From Ascidia mentula (Eukaryota; Chordata; Ascidiacea; Phlebobranchia; Ascidiidae): a stretch of 64,000 nucleotides of DNA. The stretch lies in assembly GCA_947561715.1 (NCBI GenBank), contig OX387203.1, positions 11,842,001 to 11,906,000 on the forward strand. Reading direction: 5' to 3'. This document shows, piece after piece, positions 38,141 through 49,303 of the stretch; within the stretch, counting starts at the first letter, position 1; the number at the start of each line of letters is the position of its first letter. Below the pieces are notes generated by a model, which worked only from the letters and a program-made list of their open reading frames with translations, ran no database searches and was not told the origin of the DNA. A program made the translations under genes and the position numbers.

Positions 38141-38973
38141 CAGTGTTGCCAGGTAAAATTTTCTAAAACCGCCCAACGCCTTGTCAAAACTAGCCCAAAA
38201 ACCGCCCAAACAAGAAATTTCTGAAACAAGCCCAAAACCAGCCCAATTTTACTCTGACTTAGCTTGAAATTGACAACTGTTAGTGAATTGTCGCACTCGG
38301 TAGCTTTAACCTACCGCGGTTACGTTTTTTCACACTTGGTTCTGACCATGGCGCTACCTATTACGTTTTCTTTGATTGCAAGGAGCATTAATACATAGCA
38401 AAAACGTTGCAATATTTGATGAATTTGGGTCATAATATAACTGAAACCAACAACTTTAAAAAACGCAATCAATCAATACATGTCTATTTAGAACTACAAA
38501 ATCGCGTACATCTGTATTCCGTAGTTTCGTCATACGCGTGCGTAAAGCGATCATACGTGGAAGCTGTAAGCATTATGGCAAACAAATTTACACACTACGA
38601 AAGACCTCTTGACTGCATTGTTTCCTCAAGCAATCCTTAGTTCATTGGTTACTATATTTTTTTAATTTGCAAAAATAACATTTTCTCCGCACGATTGCTG
38701 CTTTGCAAAAACGACTCCAGTTGCATGGCGCAAGTGTCTGTCGCACCCACCCACCCACTGCGTGTTTCACTGAACGCATTATTACTCTCTGCGCCGTACG
38801 ATTGTTTCGTTTGTCGGGAAATGAACGCATTGGTTGACTCTTGGTAGTGCCAGAATGCGTGATTATAGGGGTTGAAAATGTCATTGGCGAACCCGCCCAA
38901 TAAACTGCAACCCGCAACTCGATGTTGAAAACCAGCCCAATTGGGCGGGAATACCGCCACCCTGGCAACCCTG
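38141..38973. mobile_element. Non-autonomous hAT-like transposon, 833 bp, with perfect 8-bp target duplication
   Basis: The left end is CAGTGTTGCCAGG and the right end CCTGGCAACCCTG, imperfect terminal inverted repeats of the hAT type. Both sides are flanked by the identical octamer CTGACGCA (38,133-38,140 and 38,974-38,981), the 8-bp duplication typical of hAT insertion. Subterminal regions are packed with GCCCAA/TTGGGC words in both orientations. No transposase is encoded; the interior holds only short frames. It landed inside an older repeat, whose two halves lie on either side. Confidence 0.92.
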
Positions 38974-39071
38974 CTGACGCACGATGCTAACCGACGCATG
39001 GCAAAACCCATTGTGACCGCACAAACACGGTTTGCGTCAGTTATGCGTCTGACTTTCGGAGGAGGTGTAAG
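38974..39071. repeat. Core of an interspersed repeat, third copy in the window
   Basis: GCACTGACGCA (left of the hAT element) plus CGATGCTAACCGACGCATGG through GACTTTCGGAGGAGGTGTAAG at 39,071 matches 31,745-31,834 and, inverted, the equivalent part of the right arm (about 34,492-34,581). This copy has an extra CAGTTATGCGT segment. The core contains several ACGC(A/G) words. I do not recognise the family. Confidence 0.7.
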
Positions 39072-39877
39072 CATTGTGTGTGTGTGTGTTACGTCATAGT
39101 GGCGCATTGTAGTTAATGTTGCATGTTTCGTTTAGGGGTCCAGAGTTTCCCGGTTCCCAAATAGTTGGTGAGCCTTATGCTGTACTTTACTACGTGTGAA
39201 GTGTATTTGTTTGACACATTGCCTTCTGTGTAGAAACCGTGTTCTAAGGGTCCACGTGTCCTACGTGTCTTTTCGTCTCCTCCCGACGTCTGTATCGTCT
39301 ACACTTCGAATACATTCTATCTTGCGTACGAGTGCGTACTGCACATTCGATAACAAGAACCGGAGCGCGTTCAACGGACGTTACTTCGCTTACGTGCATC
39401 AGCAGTACTTTTAACATTGACATCATCTAACCCCTCGTCGCAATTTATTGCGCCAGATTTAAGTTCCTTCAAAATTATTATAAACAAACTCACAGACTGA
39501 TGTTCATCGCAGTTGTCGCTAAACGAAAAGTGTAACGTTGCGACAAAACGATAGACTTCAAACCAATAGCTACATAGTACTTAAAAAACATGCTACAAGA
39601 GCTGAAAACATTAACTCGTTTAAAGACGCTCTTACATATTTGATGCTTCAAACATAGGTTCTTGATTTTAAATGTTGTTGGTAGTAACATAAGTTTGATG
39701 CCTCAGTTGCCAAAATGACTAATTTGTCAATGGCGAGTCCCATATTTTTTCTTGTTGGCGTTGGTCGTGGATCTGCGGTGGCGGCAGTGGATTTTTACCC
39801 AAGTCAGAATTATCTGTTCTGCTAATAACAAATCGTCAAAAGCACATATTTTGATTTTTACCAACAATTTAATTTAC
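39072..39877. other. Region without a recognised gene
   Basis: Includes a short GT run near 39,077. No frame could be linked to a known protein. Confidence 0.4.
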
Positions 39878-40083
39878 CTTGGCCTTGTCCGGACTTCTGC
39901 TCCGTTATCACAATCAATTGTCAGTGTCCAATATACGTTTTGTTGTTCTACTGCAGAAACATAAATTAGATTATAGAAATGTAAAACAATTTCATGCAAA
40001 CCCACCTCTCTCTTGAACTGTGGATTTTCGGCTAAGTTATTTTTAGATGCCTTTGTAGATTCGACCTCGCGACAAAAATACAA
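39878..40083 (-). CDS. Two phase-compatible exons of an unrecognised gene fragment
   Basis: Exon 40,006 to about 40,083 ends at a GTGGG donor, and exon 39,878-39,950 starts after GTTTCTGCAG and ends at a GTAAAT donor. Joined, they read ASKNNLAENPQFKRVEQQNV then YWTLTIDCDNGAEVRTRPR. Phases agree across the 55-bp intron, which favours real coding sequence. No further exon was found on either side and I do not recognise the family, so this could be a gene or transposon fragment. Confidence 0.35.
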
Positions 40084-40724
40084 TTAGAAGCAATCAAACA
40101 AAAAATGTTCAGTTTGCACTCTTCGCAATGATCTCATCTAACTAGTTTATCACATAAGGAAATGTGGATTTTTGAATATTCTTCCCTCCCAAATCTAGCA
40201 TTACACGCAAACGGCCGTTTTCTTCCACGTGGTTTTCTATTAGTCCCGACCTTTGTCTAGGAATTCTCGTCAAAATTATATTCGAAATAACTACTTTTTG
40301 CCCCCCTGTTGGACATTATTTGGGCTAAAAAAGCAGAAAAAAGTGTACGTTTGTTTTGTGAAAAAATGAATCACAGAAAGTACCCTCCATTTGCGATTAA
40401 GTGAAGCCATTAACCCTCTACACAATTCATTAAGAATTAGATGTATTGTAACTGTTTTTGGCCCCCTCAGGGCTGTTTGTACCCCCACTAGGACTGACAG
40501 TTTAGCAGTTAGCCTTTGTAAAACCCCCATGTGCTGTCTTAATACAGCTGCAATCAATTTTTTTCTGTTCAGAAATTAGTCCCCCTTCATGAGTCATCAG
40601 ACCTGGCAATTGTTTTTGGCAAACAAGAGAAACTGTCACCAGGTGCATGAATTCGAATCACCTCAAAAGCTTAATTTTCAAGATTTAATTGTGAGATACG
40701 GCTGTAAGTTGCAAAAAAATTTCA

Positions 40725-40925
40725 CAATCGCCGCGACGTTGCCACCGAGTTAACTTCGACGAGGTCCGAGTCCTAGAGAGGGAGGACGATCATACAAATA
40801 TCTACTCCTTTTTCCTTGTGTTTTTCCTGCGTTTTTAGTGTTTTATGCGCGTGACCCTGAAGAAGTCTCGCCGGATGGCAGACGAAATGTTGGTTTCGAA
40901 TAAAACTTAAATGCCAGAAGAACAA
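40725..40925 (+). repeat. Possible 3' end of a retroelement
   Basis: The stretch ending CCTGAAGAAGTCTCGCC...GCAGACGAAATGTTGGTTTCGAATAAAA resembles a tail motif (CTGAAGAAG, short hairpin, CGAAA(C/T)GT, AATAAA-like) often found at animal retroelement 3' ends. No reverse-transcriptase frame lies upstream. Assignment is by motif resemblance only. Confidence 0.35.
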
Positions 40926-41180
40926 TTCTTATCAAATTTCACAATGTTTGAAACTAAAATACTCTGAAAATAGAATCTGCGATGATCATGTCTGCAGTTG
41001 AGCAAAAAATATTCTGTTTGGCGATCCTAATTAGGACCTAACCTTCATCGCAAAAATATTTTCAATTACGACATATTGTAGAGCAAGGATTCAGTTGCAC
41101 CAAGGCTCTGAAATTTACTTGATTTCACATAAAAAAAATAACCCACGCTGGACGAACAAGAAACAATTGCCAACAAACAT

Positions 41181-44100
41181 TTAAAGTCGTCTTTGGGTTA
41201 TTCTTGACGCCAAAAATGTTAAATCCTGCTTCAAAAGAGGATCATCACATTTTGTAGCTTGCAACAAGGCCTTTTTTATGTTTTTTTTGGCACGGGATAT
41301 ATCCCCTGCAACAATAGTGTGAATTGGAAGAATCAATTTATCAGCAAATATATAACAGTAGTATTATTTCTAAAATGGCGAACTACATACTAGCGAAACA
41401 TACCTGCCTTTAATAGAATTTCAGCACAATTGGAATAAAAAATAACTTTTTCCTTCGCTGAAAACTTGTTGTTTGGGTCATCACAGTTTTTAGTAACATG
41501 TTGCATATATTCCAAAGCGGTTGCGTAATTTCCCAATGCAGTGTACATAGTGGCAATACTATTGAACAAGACTGCTGTCTAGAAAAATGTTCAGAAAATA
41601 TTAAACTGGCAACCAGGCTCATATTAAACCGATATATGTACCCGTATGTCCTTTGTACCAAACAGGTCTTTGCTTATTTCCAATGCTTCAGTTGTTAACT
41701 GTAAAGCCCTTTTATGTTGCCCATTTTCATGTAAATATCTTCCAAAGGAATCCAATGTCATTCCCAATAAGGCAAGGTGATTTGACCAAGCTGCAACAAA
41801 AGAACGTCAATAAAAATAAGTACCTTGCAACACACCACTTTATCAGTGCTAAATGCTTTTCAACTATCTATTCTATTACAATTCCATTTGGACATTAATA
41901 TATTTTAAGCTACAAAACTAACCCAGGGTGGACCAAGACTGTCAGCAATCGGGGTTGTAAAACTGGTTCATTACAAGCTTGCAAACAGCAAAAAAAAAAT
42001 TAGGCTGTTTTAAGTCACTATGAAAAGTAAGTAGGCCAAAACAACTTATCCTACCAAACATTGAGTTACCAGGACCTGGAGCCAGTGCAGCCAAATTTTT
42101 TGTTTCAGCACGCTTAAAAGGGCCAATTTCTGCAAAAACAAAACGCCCAAATGCGCCCAATGTTAATGAAGTTTACACATATCAGTTATGTACATCAATT
42201 GTCATTTTATGCTTATGGTTGAACACTTAAACCATAAACTAAGACCGTGAACAGGACGCAACACCTGTAACACTCATTATTTTGATCACAGTCATCATTG
42301 CAATATGATTATGATGTCATATTTCGTTGTGTGGTCAGTTTGTAGTATTTGAAATAAGGCTGAAACATCATTTTGTCATTTTTAAATTTCCAAAACACGC
42401 CCAAAGCGCAAGGTGTGACAAAAACAGCACAAACACCCAAGACAACATGCCTAATTGGGCGTAAAAAGCATCCAACTGGCAACACTGCCTGAAGCACTGA
42501 CAACCTTCAAACTGTAAACAATCCTAAAATTATATTTTAAAAGGTGAATAATCAGGAATATTTTGATATGCTCTGCAGGCAAGAAATCACACCCTGCAGT
42601 GCAGTGTTAGGACCACCCTGACCTACTACCGTTAACATGAAAATTATTATGTTAGTTACAAGTAACATTGACAAAATATTTAAATCATTTTTGTCAAATA
42701 AATTGGTGTGTTGTTTGAAGTGTGGAAATAGTTGGAAAGTTTTCTACAACTTGATTCAAATGACACCACTAATAGATTTTTAATACTTACAATTTTTGTT
42801 TGTCTTGTCTGCTTCAGCTACATTTTTTCTGCAGGAGTCTATGACCCAGTTAAATCCAATCACAGCCAACTCATGTTTGTTTATGTTTGCATATATTGCA
42901 GATAACTTTAGAGAAATTTCTAAAATTGCTGGATCACTTTGTGCTTTTCCACTATCAAGCAAATTCTTTATTACATCTTTAAACAAATTTTCTGCCTGCA
43001 AAACACAAAAAATATAGGTTATTGTTAATTTACCAAGTTTAATATTTGTTTACTATGTGATAGGTTGAAAAAGTGCTAGGTTAGTCAAAAAGCTGATGTC
43101 ATATTTAACTGGAACTTATGTGCAAAAAAAGCCATATTATTGCAAAGCTGCAGACAGGAACTTAACTGGAACTTAATACTGGAAAATCGATCCGTGGAGA
43201 GACTAATTTAACTGCATGTTTTTTACTCCAAGCAGTGAAAAACTGCTTGAAGCAACAAAAACAGCAAAAATACCCTAGTAACCAGAAAATTATCAATAAA
43301 ATCCAGCCTGGTAAATGGGTGTGTTTGGCCAACGTGGCAAAATTAGTTGGTTTTTGTTTTTAACACCATTGCAAAAATAAATGATGATATTTTACCAAAC
43401 ATTTCAAAAACAGAGCAATATTGATAGCTAATACAAATTCAGCACAAAACTAGAAAATCAGCTGAAAACAATTTTTTTCCTCATTCTGTCCAGTAAATTG
43501 AAGTGTATTACCAGCAGGACACTGAAAATGTTTTTTTCTAGAATTAAAGAACATTTATAAGTAAGCCAAACTGCAGTCACTAGAAACTTTTGTAGTTAAA
43601 CACTGAGAAAAACAGTAAACAATTGTTCATCGTACAAGTATTTTCCGTTTTACTTTACCACAAGCTAGTAAATCTGCATTTATTATATTGTTAATTGTCT
43701 TTCGTTACGTGAATGACAACGACATTAAACAGAAAATCATTTTTGGGCTAAAGTTATTTCACTTCCTTTTCAGGATTAAGTTATAATACTGCATCATTAT
43801 GACAGTGACTAATATAAGTCACAATGATAGAGATATATTTTAAATAAAATCCACACTGTTCTTCTGACACTGCAAGCTGTGGAGCAAAGTTTCCGACTCT
43901 TTTTTAACACTGACTTATTTTTATTTTATTGGCCGACCACTTTTATATATATGCTGCATTTTTGTATAGATGGCTCTCATAGTAAAAAACCTTGCCCAAC
44001 CCTGGGATATAACTTTTAGATTTACAACCACCTTGAAAAAAATTTACAGCCCACCAGTGCAGTGTTTCTCAACCTTTTGACTCTTTTTTTGTACAGCCTG

Positions 44101-45243
44101 AGACCCCCTTGTTCATTCATGAGATTTAACACCACAACAATATGTGTTGAAGACACATTCATGTTGTATTCCTTGACCAAACTAAGTCTATTTCATAACG
44201 CTGACTATTCATTCTCCGTTTTACCGCAGCAACAGTCTGTCACCTGCAATGATGCCACACCTTATTAAACCTATTTGTTTTATGACAAGCTAATTTTGTG
44301 TTTACAAACATTTTTGAAACCTCTTCGAAAGACCTTGATCACCCCATGGGGCTCACAATCATCATGTTGAGAACCATTGCACTAGTGGGAAGCAGCCCAC
44401 TGTTTAGAAAGCTGAGGAAAAATCTATATTTTTGAAAAAAGGATTGTTGGTGTAAAATACAGCCTGTCTCTTTACAAAACATTTAAGTTGACAAAACATG
44501 GACGACCAATTTTATCCATGCAACTCATACTTTCACTGACCTTGTCATATTCACCAAGTTGCAAGTACAAATTTGCAAGGGCATCTTGAAGAAACACAAT
44601 ATACTCTGAATTTTTTTTAATTGCCAAGTGTAATGCTTTCAACAATTTTTTTTCAGCTATTTTGTATTGACGCTGCTGGATTTTCAGCTATGAAATATTA
44701 AATACAAGTACTGTGTAAGAGTTTTACTCACATTATTGGCCAAAAGGCCTGAGCATGATGTTTTGTGGTTGCACTGAAACTTTAACTGATTTTGTATTTC
44801 TATCACAAAAATATGATATGTTACTGGTTTACTTTTTTCTTTTTTTTTACTGGTTTTACTTGGATAAGTTCATAATCAATCCCCAAATAATCAGGGTGTC
44901 ATGCAAATGTTCTATATTATATAAAAATATTAATTTGAGATATGTTTATTTATGTTAAACACTGCTATAAACAGAATGAATAATTTCAAACCAAATTGGA
45001 ACTATATCTTAACACATACTTGACTTTCTTGAATAAGAATTGTTATTTCATCATTAGCTGTGCTATGAACCATTAATCCAAAGTTGTACTTCGAGGATAT
45101 TTGTCCTTTATTTAAAACACAATATTTTTGTTAAATTGAGAAATCAACTTCGATTTACATTACAAGTTCCTAACCTTGAACTGTGATTACCATGTAACAA
45201 AGTTTAGCTGCTAAAACTTGCAATTTCTTATTGGGATACAAGC
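41181..45243 (-). CDS. TTC19: Tetratricopeptide repeat protein 19, mitochondrial (first exon not resolved)
   Basis: TTC19 is a mitochondrial inner-membrane TPR protein that binds respiratory complex III and helps remove Rieske-protein (UQCRFS1) fragments. Exons on the minus strand, all phase-compatible with GT..AG borders: 45,175-~45,243; 45,020-45,105; 44,541-44,687; 42,791-42,995; 41,642-41,790; 41,404-41,578; 41,181-41,305 (stop TAA). Helical TPR pairs are readable: EYIVFLQDALANLYLQLGEYDK, AENLFKDVIKNLLDSG with ILEISLKLSAIYANINKHEL, HLALLGMTLDSFGRYLHENG with ALQLTTEALEIS, VLFNSIATMYTALGNYATAL, and a C-terminal SRAKKNIKKALLQATKCDD. The 'AE.LFK', 'EISLKLa.IYA' and 'LLGM.LD...RYL' strings are TTC19 hallmarks. 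The N-terminal targeting exon is missing from this model. A start at 45,698 reading MTRRTTKAQRAAQRILIC is basic and presequence-like but its donor phase does not fit. The introns carry two hAT-like elements. Confidence 0.88.
42083..42487. mobile_element. Non-autonomous hAT-like element in a TTC19 intron
   Basis: The ends are CAGTGCAGCCAAAT and, at the right, ACTGGCAACACTG. The flanking octamers CCTGGAGC (42,075-42,082) and CCTGAAGC (42,488-42,495) match at 7 of 8 bases, as expected for an aged 8-bp hAT target duplication. Subterminal GCCCAA words are shared with the 38.1-kb element, suggesting a related family. It lies between the exons ending at 41,790 and beginning at 42,791. Confidence 0.8.
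44060..44379. mobile_element. Non-autonomous hAT-like (Charlie-type) element in a TTC19 intron
   Basis: It starts CAGTGTTTCTCAACCTTTTG and ends CATGTTGAGAACCATTG, the classic terminal pattern of hAT-Charlie-type short elements, including the GGGGCTCACAAT stretch near the right end. The flanking octamers are CACCAGTG (44,052-44,059) and CACTAGTG (44,380-44,387), 7 of 8 identical. It holds no transposase frame. Confidence 0.82.
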
Positions 45244-46539
45244 TTCAATCAAGAATTTAAAAAGCATTTCTTAGACCTATACCCATAACCATAAAATACC
45301 TTATTCAGCCAGTCATGAACAATAATTGGACAAAAAAACAAATAAAAATGGGCATAATTTTGATTAGTGATATACAAACATTTGTCATTACATACAAATA
45401 CAGTAGAATCAACTGGTTTTATTTTGTTTTGAGACAGTTTTACTGAGTATGGTTCCAGCAGTTTAACTAGCCAGTCAAATACTATTCCACTGTTTGAGTT
45501 ATTGAGGTTGACATGTTAGTTCTAAACAGTACTGTCTGCAGCTCAGTGATAAATTACAATCAGTAGGTTCCAATAAAGCAAGATTAGGTTGCTGTTGTTG
45601 GATGGGCAACAACTCCAAACAGCAGTAGGCTATATCTTTCTCTCACAGATTAAGATTCGTTGAGCTGCTCTTTGTGCCTTTGTCGTTCTTCTCGTCATGA
45701 GCGCAGTGGGGCACAGCCAACAACAGCAACCACAGCTCAATATGGACACAACAATCACCCAAATATTCCTATTCGATGAACAAGAGTGTTTATCTTATTG
45801 ATTTGTGCCCCTGAACAATGTTGTTTGGATTGTGTCGTTTTCTATGAAAGGGTTTTCAGTCAGTGGTCAGCTGCAAGAATATGGAGCTAACCACCTGTTC
45901 TTGGCAAAACAAATGCGAAAATATTGTCAATCTTACCGACAACGGATGTTTGGATGGATTTACCAAAAACATGAAGAACAAAGTATGTTATCGATGTAGA
46001 TAAAACATAAGTTGTAGTTTGCTTCAAACAAGTGGGTTTTACAAAGTATCTGTGAAATAACAAAATTTATGTAAATGGCCTTTCACATTATTTTAATTTT
46101 ACACTCATTTTTCAAAAAAATATTCGTTATACCGTATATGATTGACAAAAACTTGAAATGCCCTAAACTTGTTTCCCAGCATCATTGCCATATCTCAAAC
46201 ATTCTCCACAGAAACAATTTGCTTCAAGCAGAACTAAAATAACTTTTCAAATGTGTAATCTTCACTTTAACCAACCTTTGTCACTATTGTCATCCTGGCA
46301 GACTCCAAAACAAAGTCTTTAATAGCAAAGACATAGGGTGCTATGATCAACCATTACCACAGTTGGGTTAATTAAAGTATGAATTTACCCTGATGTCATA
46401 AAATTTACCATATTTAACGAAAGAATCAGGACAAATGCCTTTCATTTAAGTTGCTATAATGTTGACCACCGTTTGTGCAGCAGAGGTGTGAAAAATAACT
46501 TCACACACCGTCTTAGGCACATTCATTTAAATTACCTGG
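45244..46539. other. Intergenic region, presumed TTC19 5' flank
   Basis: No convincing gene. The interval must contain the first exon and promoter of TTC19 unless these lie further right, and it separates TTC19 from the oppositely transcribed collagen-C4-like gene. The plus-strand frame at 45.8-46.0 kb has no recognisable motif. Confidence 0.4.
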
Positions 46540-46985
46540 ATAAATTAAACAACATTAAATGGCACTTCATTTTAATCTTTCTGATTTATTTGAGAATAAT
46601 TAGTAGAAAACACCTAAATACAAATTAACGTTATTACGTTATTCTTCACCATTTACACAACACAAAAACAATAAACTAAACTTCCGAAATCTGATATTTC
46701 TCATTGCTTTGTTTTACAGACATTAACGATGCTGTTCAGCAAACTGCCTTGGAAATATACGTTTACAAAAATGTTGATGAGATCAGTAGAAAAACACGGA
46801 AATTATTGTAGGTATTGTGGATAGAACGCTGGAATGATTTCGGATGCCTTCAATAGAAACGTGTTAACTATACTATAGTTTTTTTTTTAATTTGCTCAAA
46901 CGCTTGTTGCTTTTACATTTGGTTATACCATCTCACGCGCTCTCTGCACCAAAAAAACAAACGAAATGATATTTGAAACGTCACG
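46540..46985. repeat. Upstream copy of a 450-bp direct repeat flanking the C4-like gene
   Basis: Starts ATAAATTAAACAACATTAAA and ends at GATATTTGAAACGTCACG. It is repeated at 48,705-49,158, 2,165 bp away, with many substitutions and small indels. It ends 150 bp before the gene's ATG, so it may contain part of the promoter. The arrangement is what remains when a gene plus flank has been tandemly duplicated. Confidence 0.85.
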
Positions 46986-47134
46986 CTTTAGTGATTACAT
47001 GTGTAAGCAGACATAAGTGACGCATCAATGAACACAACACATTCCAAAACTTTTGAGGCTTAAAAACGTTTCTGGTTTGATTGTGAGTTTTACAATCTTT
47101 AGTTCGTTTGCAAAAGATTTACAGAAGCTAAGAA

Positions 47135-48456
47135 ATGAAGTCTAAATATTTCAGACTGCAGGAGAAACCGAAATTCTCAATCGTATTTGCAGCTGTATTT
47201 GTTATCCTGGTTACATTTGCTGTTTCTTGGTCTTATCAACTGAACAGATGTGTAAATAGGTTCGTGCTTTTTCTCAATTCCTTGTTGCAATTTTACTTCA
47301 TGCTAAAACTAAACGTCAATATATCGATTTTAGGTCGGAAAGTGATTTGGCTTTTGTCAACGAACAGAAGTTGGCAACAAAAAACTCTCAAAAACATAGA
47401 ATCCACAAAAGATCTCCAGTAATTGTCTGCTTTTGTGTTTAAAAACAAATTAAGATTTTTATTATTTGCAGAATTCGGCCACAGACGGAGGACTTGCGAC
47501 TGCCGGAGAACAGGTTTTAGTTGGTAAACACGGTTTCGAATAACATTCATCCAATTATTGGTATTTGTCCATTTGTTTTGCGATTACTCGAGATTAGCTT
47601 GAGGAAACCTCACTATGCATTTTTTTGTACAGTCAAGTCAAGAGTGTAAAGTTCTAAACTTTTAGGTACGACTTACATTCGATGGGGCAGAAGAAGTTGT
47701 CCAAATAATATCGGAACACGACTTGTATATGAAGGTATGTGGATATTTTTAATTTTATGTCCATCAATTTTTTTTACATGTATTGAAGGTTATGCTGGGG
47801 GGTCGTATTACACTCATGTTGGTGGAGGATCTGACTTTCTTTGTCTTCACAGCAACGTTACTTACACACAAGGACATTATATTGATGGCTCGAAAGGTTT
47901 GTCGCACAATGTGCACAATAACATAATGGCTTAACTGTATTGCTGGATTTTTAATTAAATATATACGTTCTTATATACTGAAAGGTCCAGCTTACGTTTA
48001 TGGAGTCGAATATCGCGATACGCCGGCTTCTTATTCACTGTTTGATCTTTCACTGATTAGGGATGGACAGCTTCAGTATCATGGTGTGCCGTGTGCAATA
48101 TGTCTCACTGCAAGTCCAACACACGTAAAAATTACACAATTAAATAAAACTCTCCGCTTTAACAATGTTTAATTGATGTTAAGTTGATGATTCCGAGCCG
48201 TGAAAGTTGTCCTGATGGTTGGAGGGTTGAATACACAGGTTATATTATGACTGGAGGTTATAGTGATACGAAGCACTCATCCAAACATATTTGTGTGGAC
48301 GACACCCCGGAAGCAATTCCAGGTTCACAAGGAAGTCAAAACGGGGCATATTTGTATGTTGCTGAAATACAGTGTGGTTATGACGTGCCATGTGGTCCTT
48401 ATGTAAGTGGAAGAGAAATAAGATGTGTATTATGTGTTTACGGTTTCCGTGATTAA
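47135..48456 (+). CDS. Type II membrane protein with short-chain-collagen-C4-like domain
   Basis: Seven exons with GT..AG borders and consistent phase: 47,135-47,259; 47,334-47,418; 47,472-47,523; 47,666-47,734; 47,789-47,896; 47,985-48,124; 48,184-48,456. Together they make 852 nt, 283 residues plus stop. The ATG follows AGCTAAGAA. Residues 1-14 are basic, 15-34 form one membrane segment (FSIVFAAVFVILVTFAVSW), and the rest is predicted extracellular. A short linker with a dibasic HKRS site precedes the C-terminal domain from residue 89: TTYIRWGRRSCP, GYAGGSYYTHVGGGSDFLCL, VPCAICLTASPTH, LMIPSRESCPDGW, GYIMTGGYSDTKHSSKHICV, NGAYLYVAEIQCG, GREIRCVLC. This cysteine-rich pattern is that of 'short-chain collagen C4-like' proteins of sponges, cnidarians, molluscs and tunicates. 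There are no Gly-X-Y collagen triplets, so it is the globular head alone on a membrane anchor. The ligand is unknown; a surface or innate-recognition role is inference. Confidence 0.92.
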
Positions 48457-48704
48457 ATGTGCATACACGGGAAAGTTTGTTTGTAAACATTCATATATTC
48501 GTCAGTGATTCGTAGGAGCGCGATAACGAGAAATACTAGATTGACTGAGCGAGAAATTGCTGGCCTATAGTTAGTTAAGTGTCAGAGTGAATATGCGAAC
48601 GGGAAACACTCCGTCTGCACCCTTCCTTCCGTCTGGCGTTCAAGTTGTTTGAGGAATTTTATCAGGAAACATGCGTGGTGCTACACACTTTAGCTGCTTT
48701 TCGT

Positions 48705-49158
48705 ATAAATTAAACAACATTAAATGGCTCTTCATATTGCTCTTTCTTATTTAGTTAAGATTAATTAGTAGAAAACACCTAAATAGAAATTAACGTTTAA
48801 ATATCACGTTATTTTTTAACATTGACACAACATAAAAACACTAAACTAAACGCGTGAAATCTGATATTTCTTATTGCTTTCTTTCACAGACATTAACAAT
48901 GCTGTTTAGCAAATTAATTTTAGACTTGGAAATTTACGTTTACATAAATGTGGATGTGGTTAATAGAAAAAGACGGAAATCGTTGTGGGTATTGGTGTTA
49001 GAATGCTGGAATGATTTCGGATGCCTTTAATAGGAACGTGTTGCTTTATTATAGAGTGTTGCATTTGTTCAAACACTTCTTGCTTTACCGTTTAGTTAAA
49101 GCATCTCACGCGCTCTTTGCACCAAAGAAACAAATGAAATGATATTTGAAACGTTACG
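48705..49158. repeat. Downstream copy of the 450-bp direct repeat
   Basis: Homologous to 46,540-46,985. In the upstream copy the C4-like gene follows 150 bp later. Here homology stops at about 49,158 and a minisatellite and the palindrome arm follow instead, so any second gene copy has been lost or replaced. Confidence 0.85.
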
Positions 49159-49196
49159 AGTAGTGTTTATCACACCACTTGCTCAATGATTAATTA

Positions 49197-49303
49197 GAGG
49201 ATGAGGATGAAAGAGGATAAGGATGAAAGAGGATGAGGCTGAAAGAGGATCAGGCTGAAAGAGGATGAGGATGAAAGAGGATGAGGCTGAAAGAGGATGA
49301 GGC
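49197..49303. repeat. 16-bp minisatellite, nearly seven units
   Basis: Units of GAGGATGAGG(A/C)TGAAA with single changes (GATAAGG, GATCAGG) repeat about 6.7 times. The 16-bp period is not a multiple of three, so it is not a coding repeat. It lies immediately left of the first base known to belong to the large inverted repeat. Confidence 0.9.

Noticed and set aside
40855-40905. Second hammerhead ribozyme at CTGAAGAAG...GACGAAAT
   Set aside because: CTGAAGA fits the CTGANGA core, but the first pair of stem II is mismatched and no stem III closing to a cleavage triplet can be drawn.
45805-45999. Plus-strand 64-codon frame as a small gene
   Set aside because: No recognisable motif, no splice context, and length within chance for this base composition.
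46540-49158. Direct repeats as LTRs of a retrotransposon
   Set aside because: The repeats do not begin TG and end CA, no primer-binding site or polymerase frame lies between them, and the interior is a spliced host-type gene.
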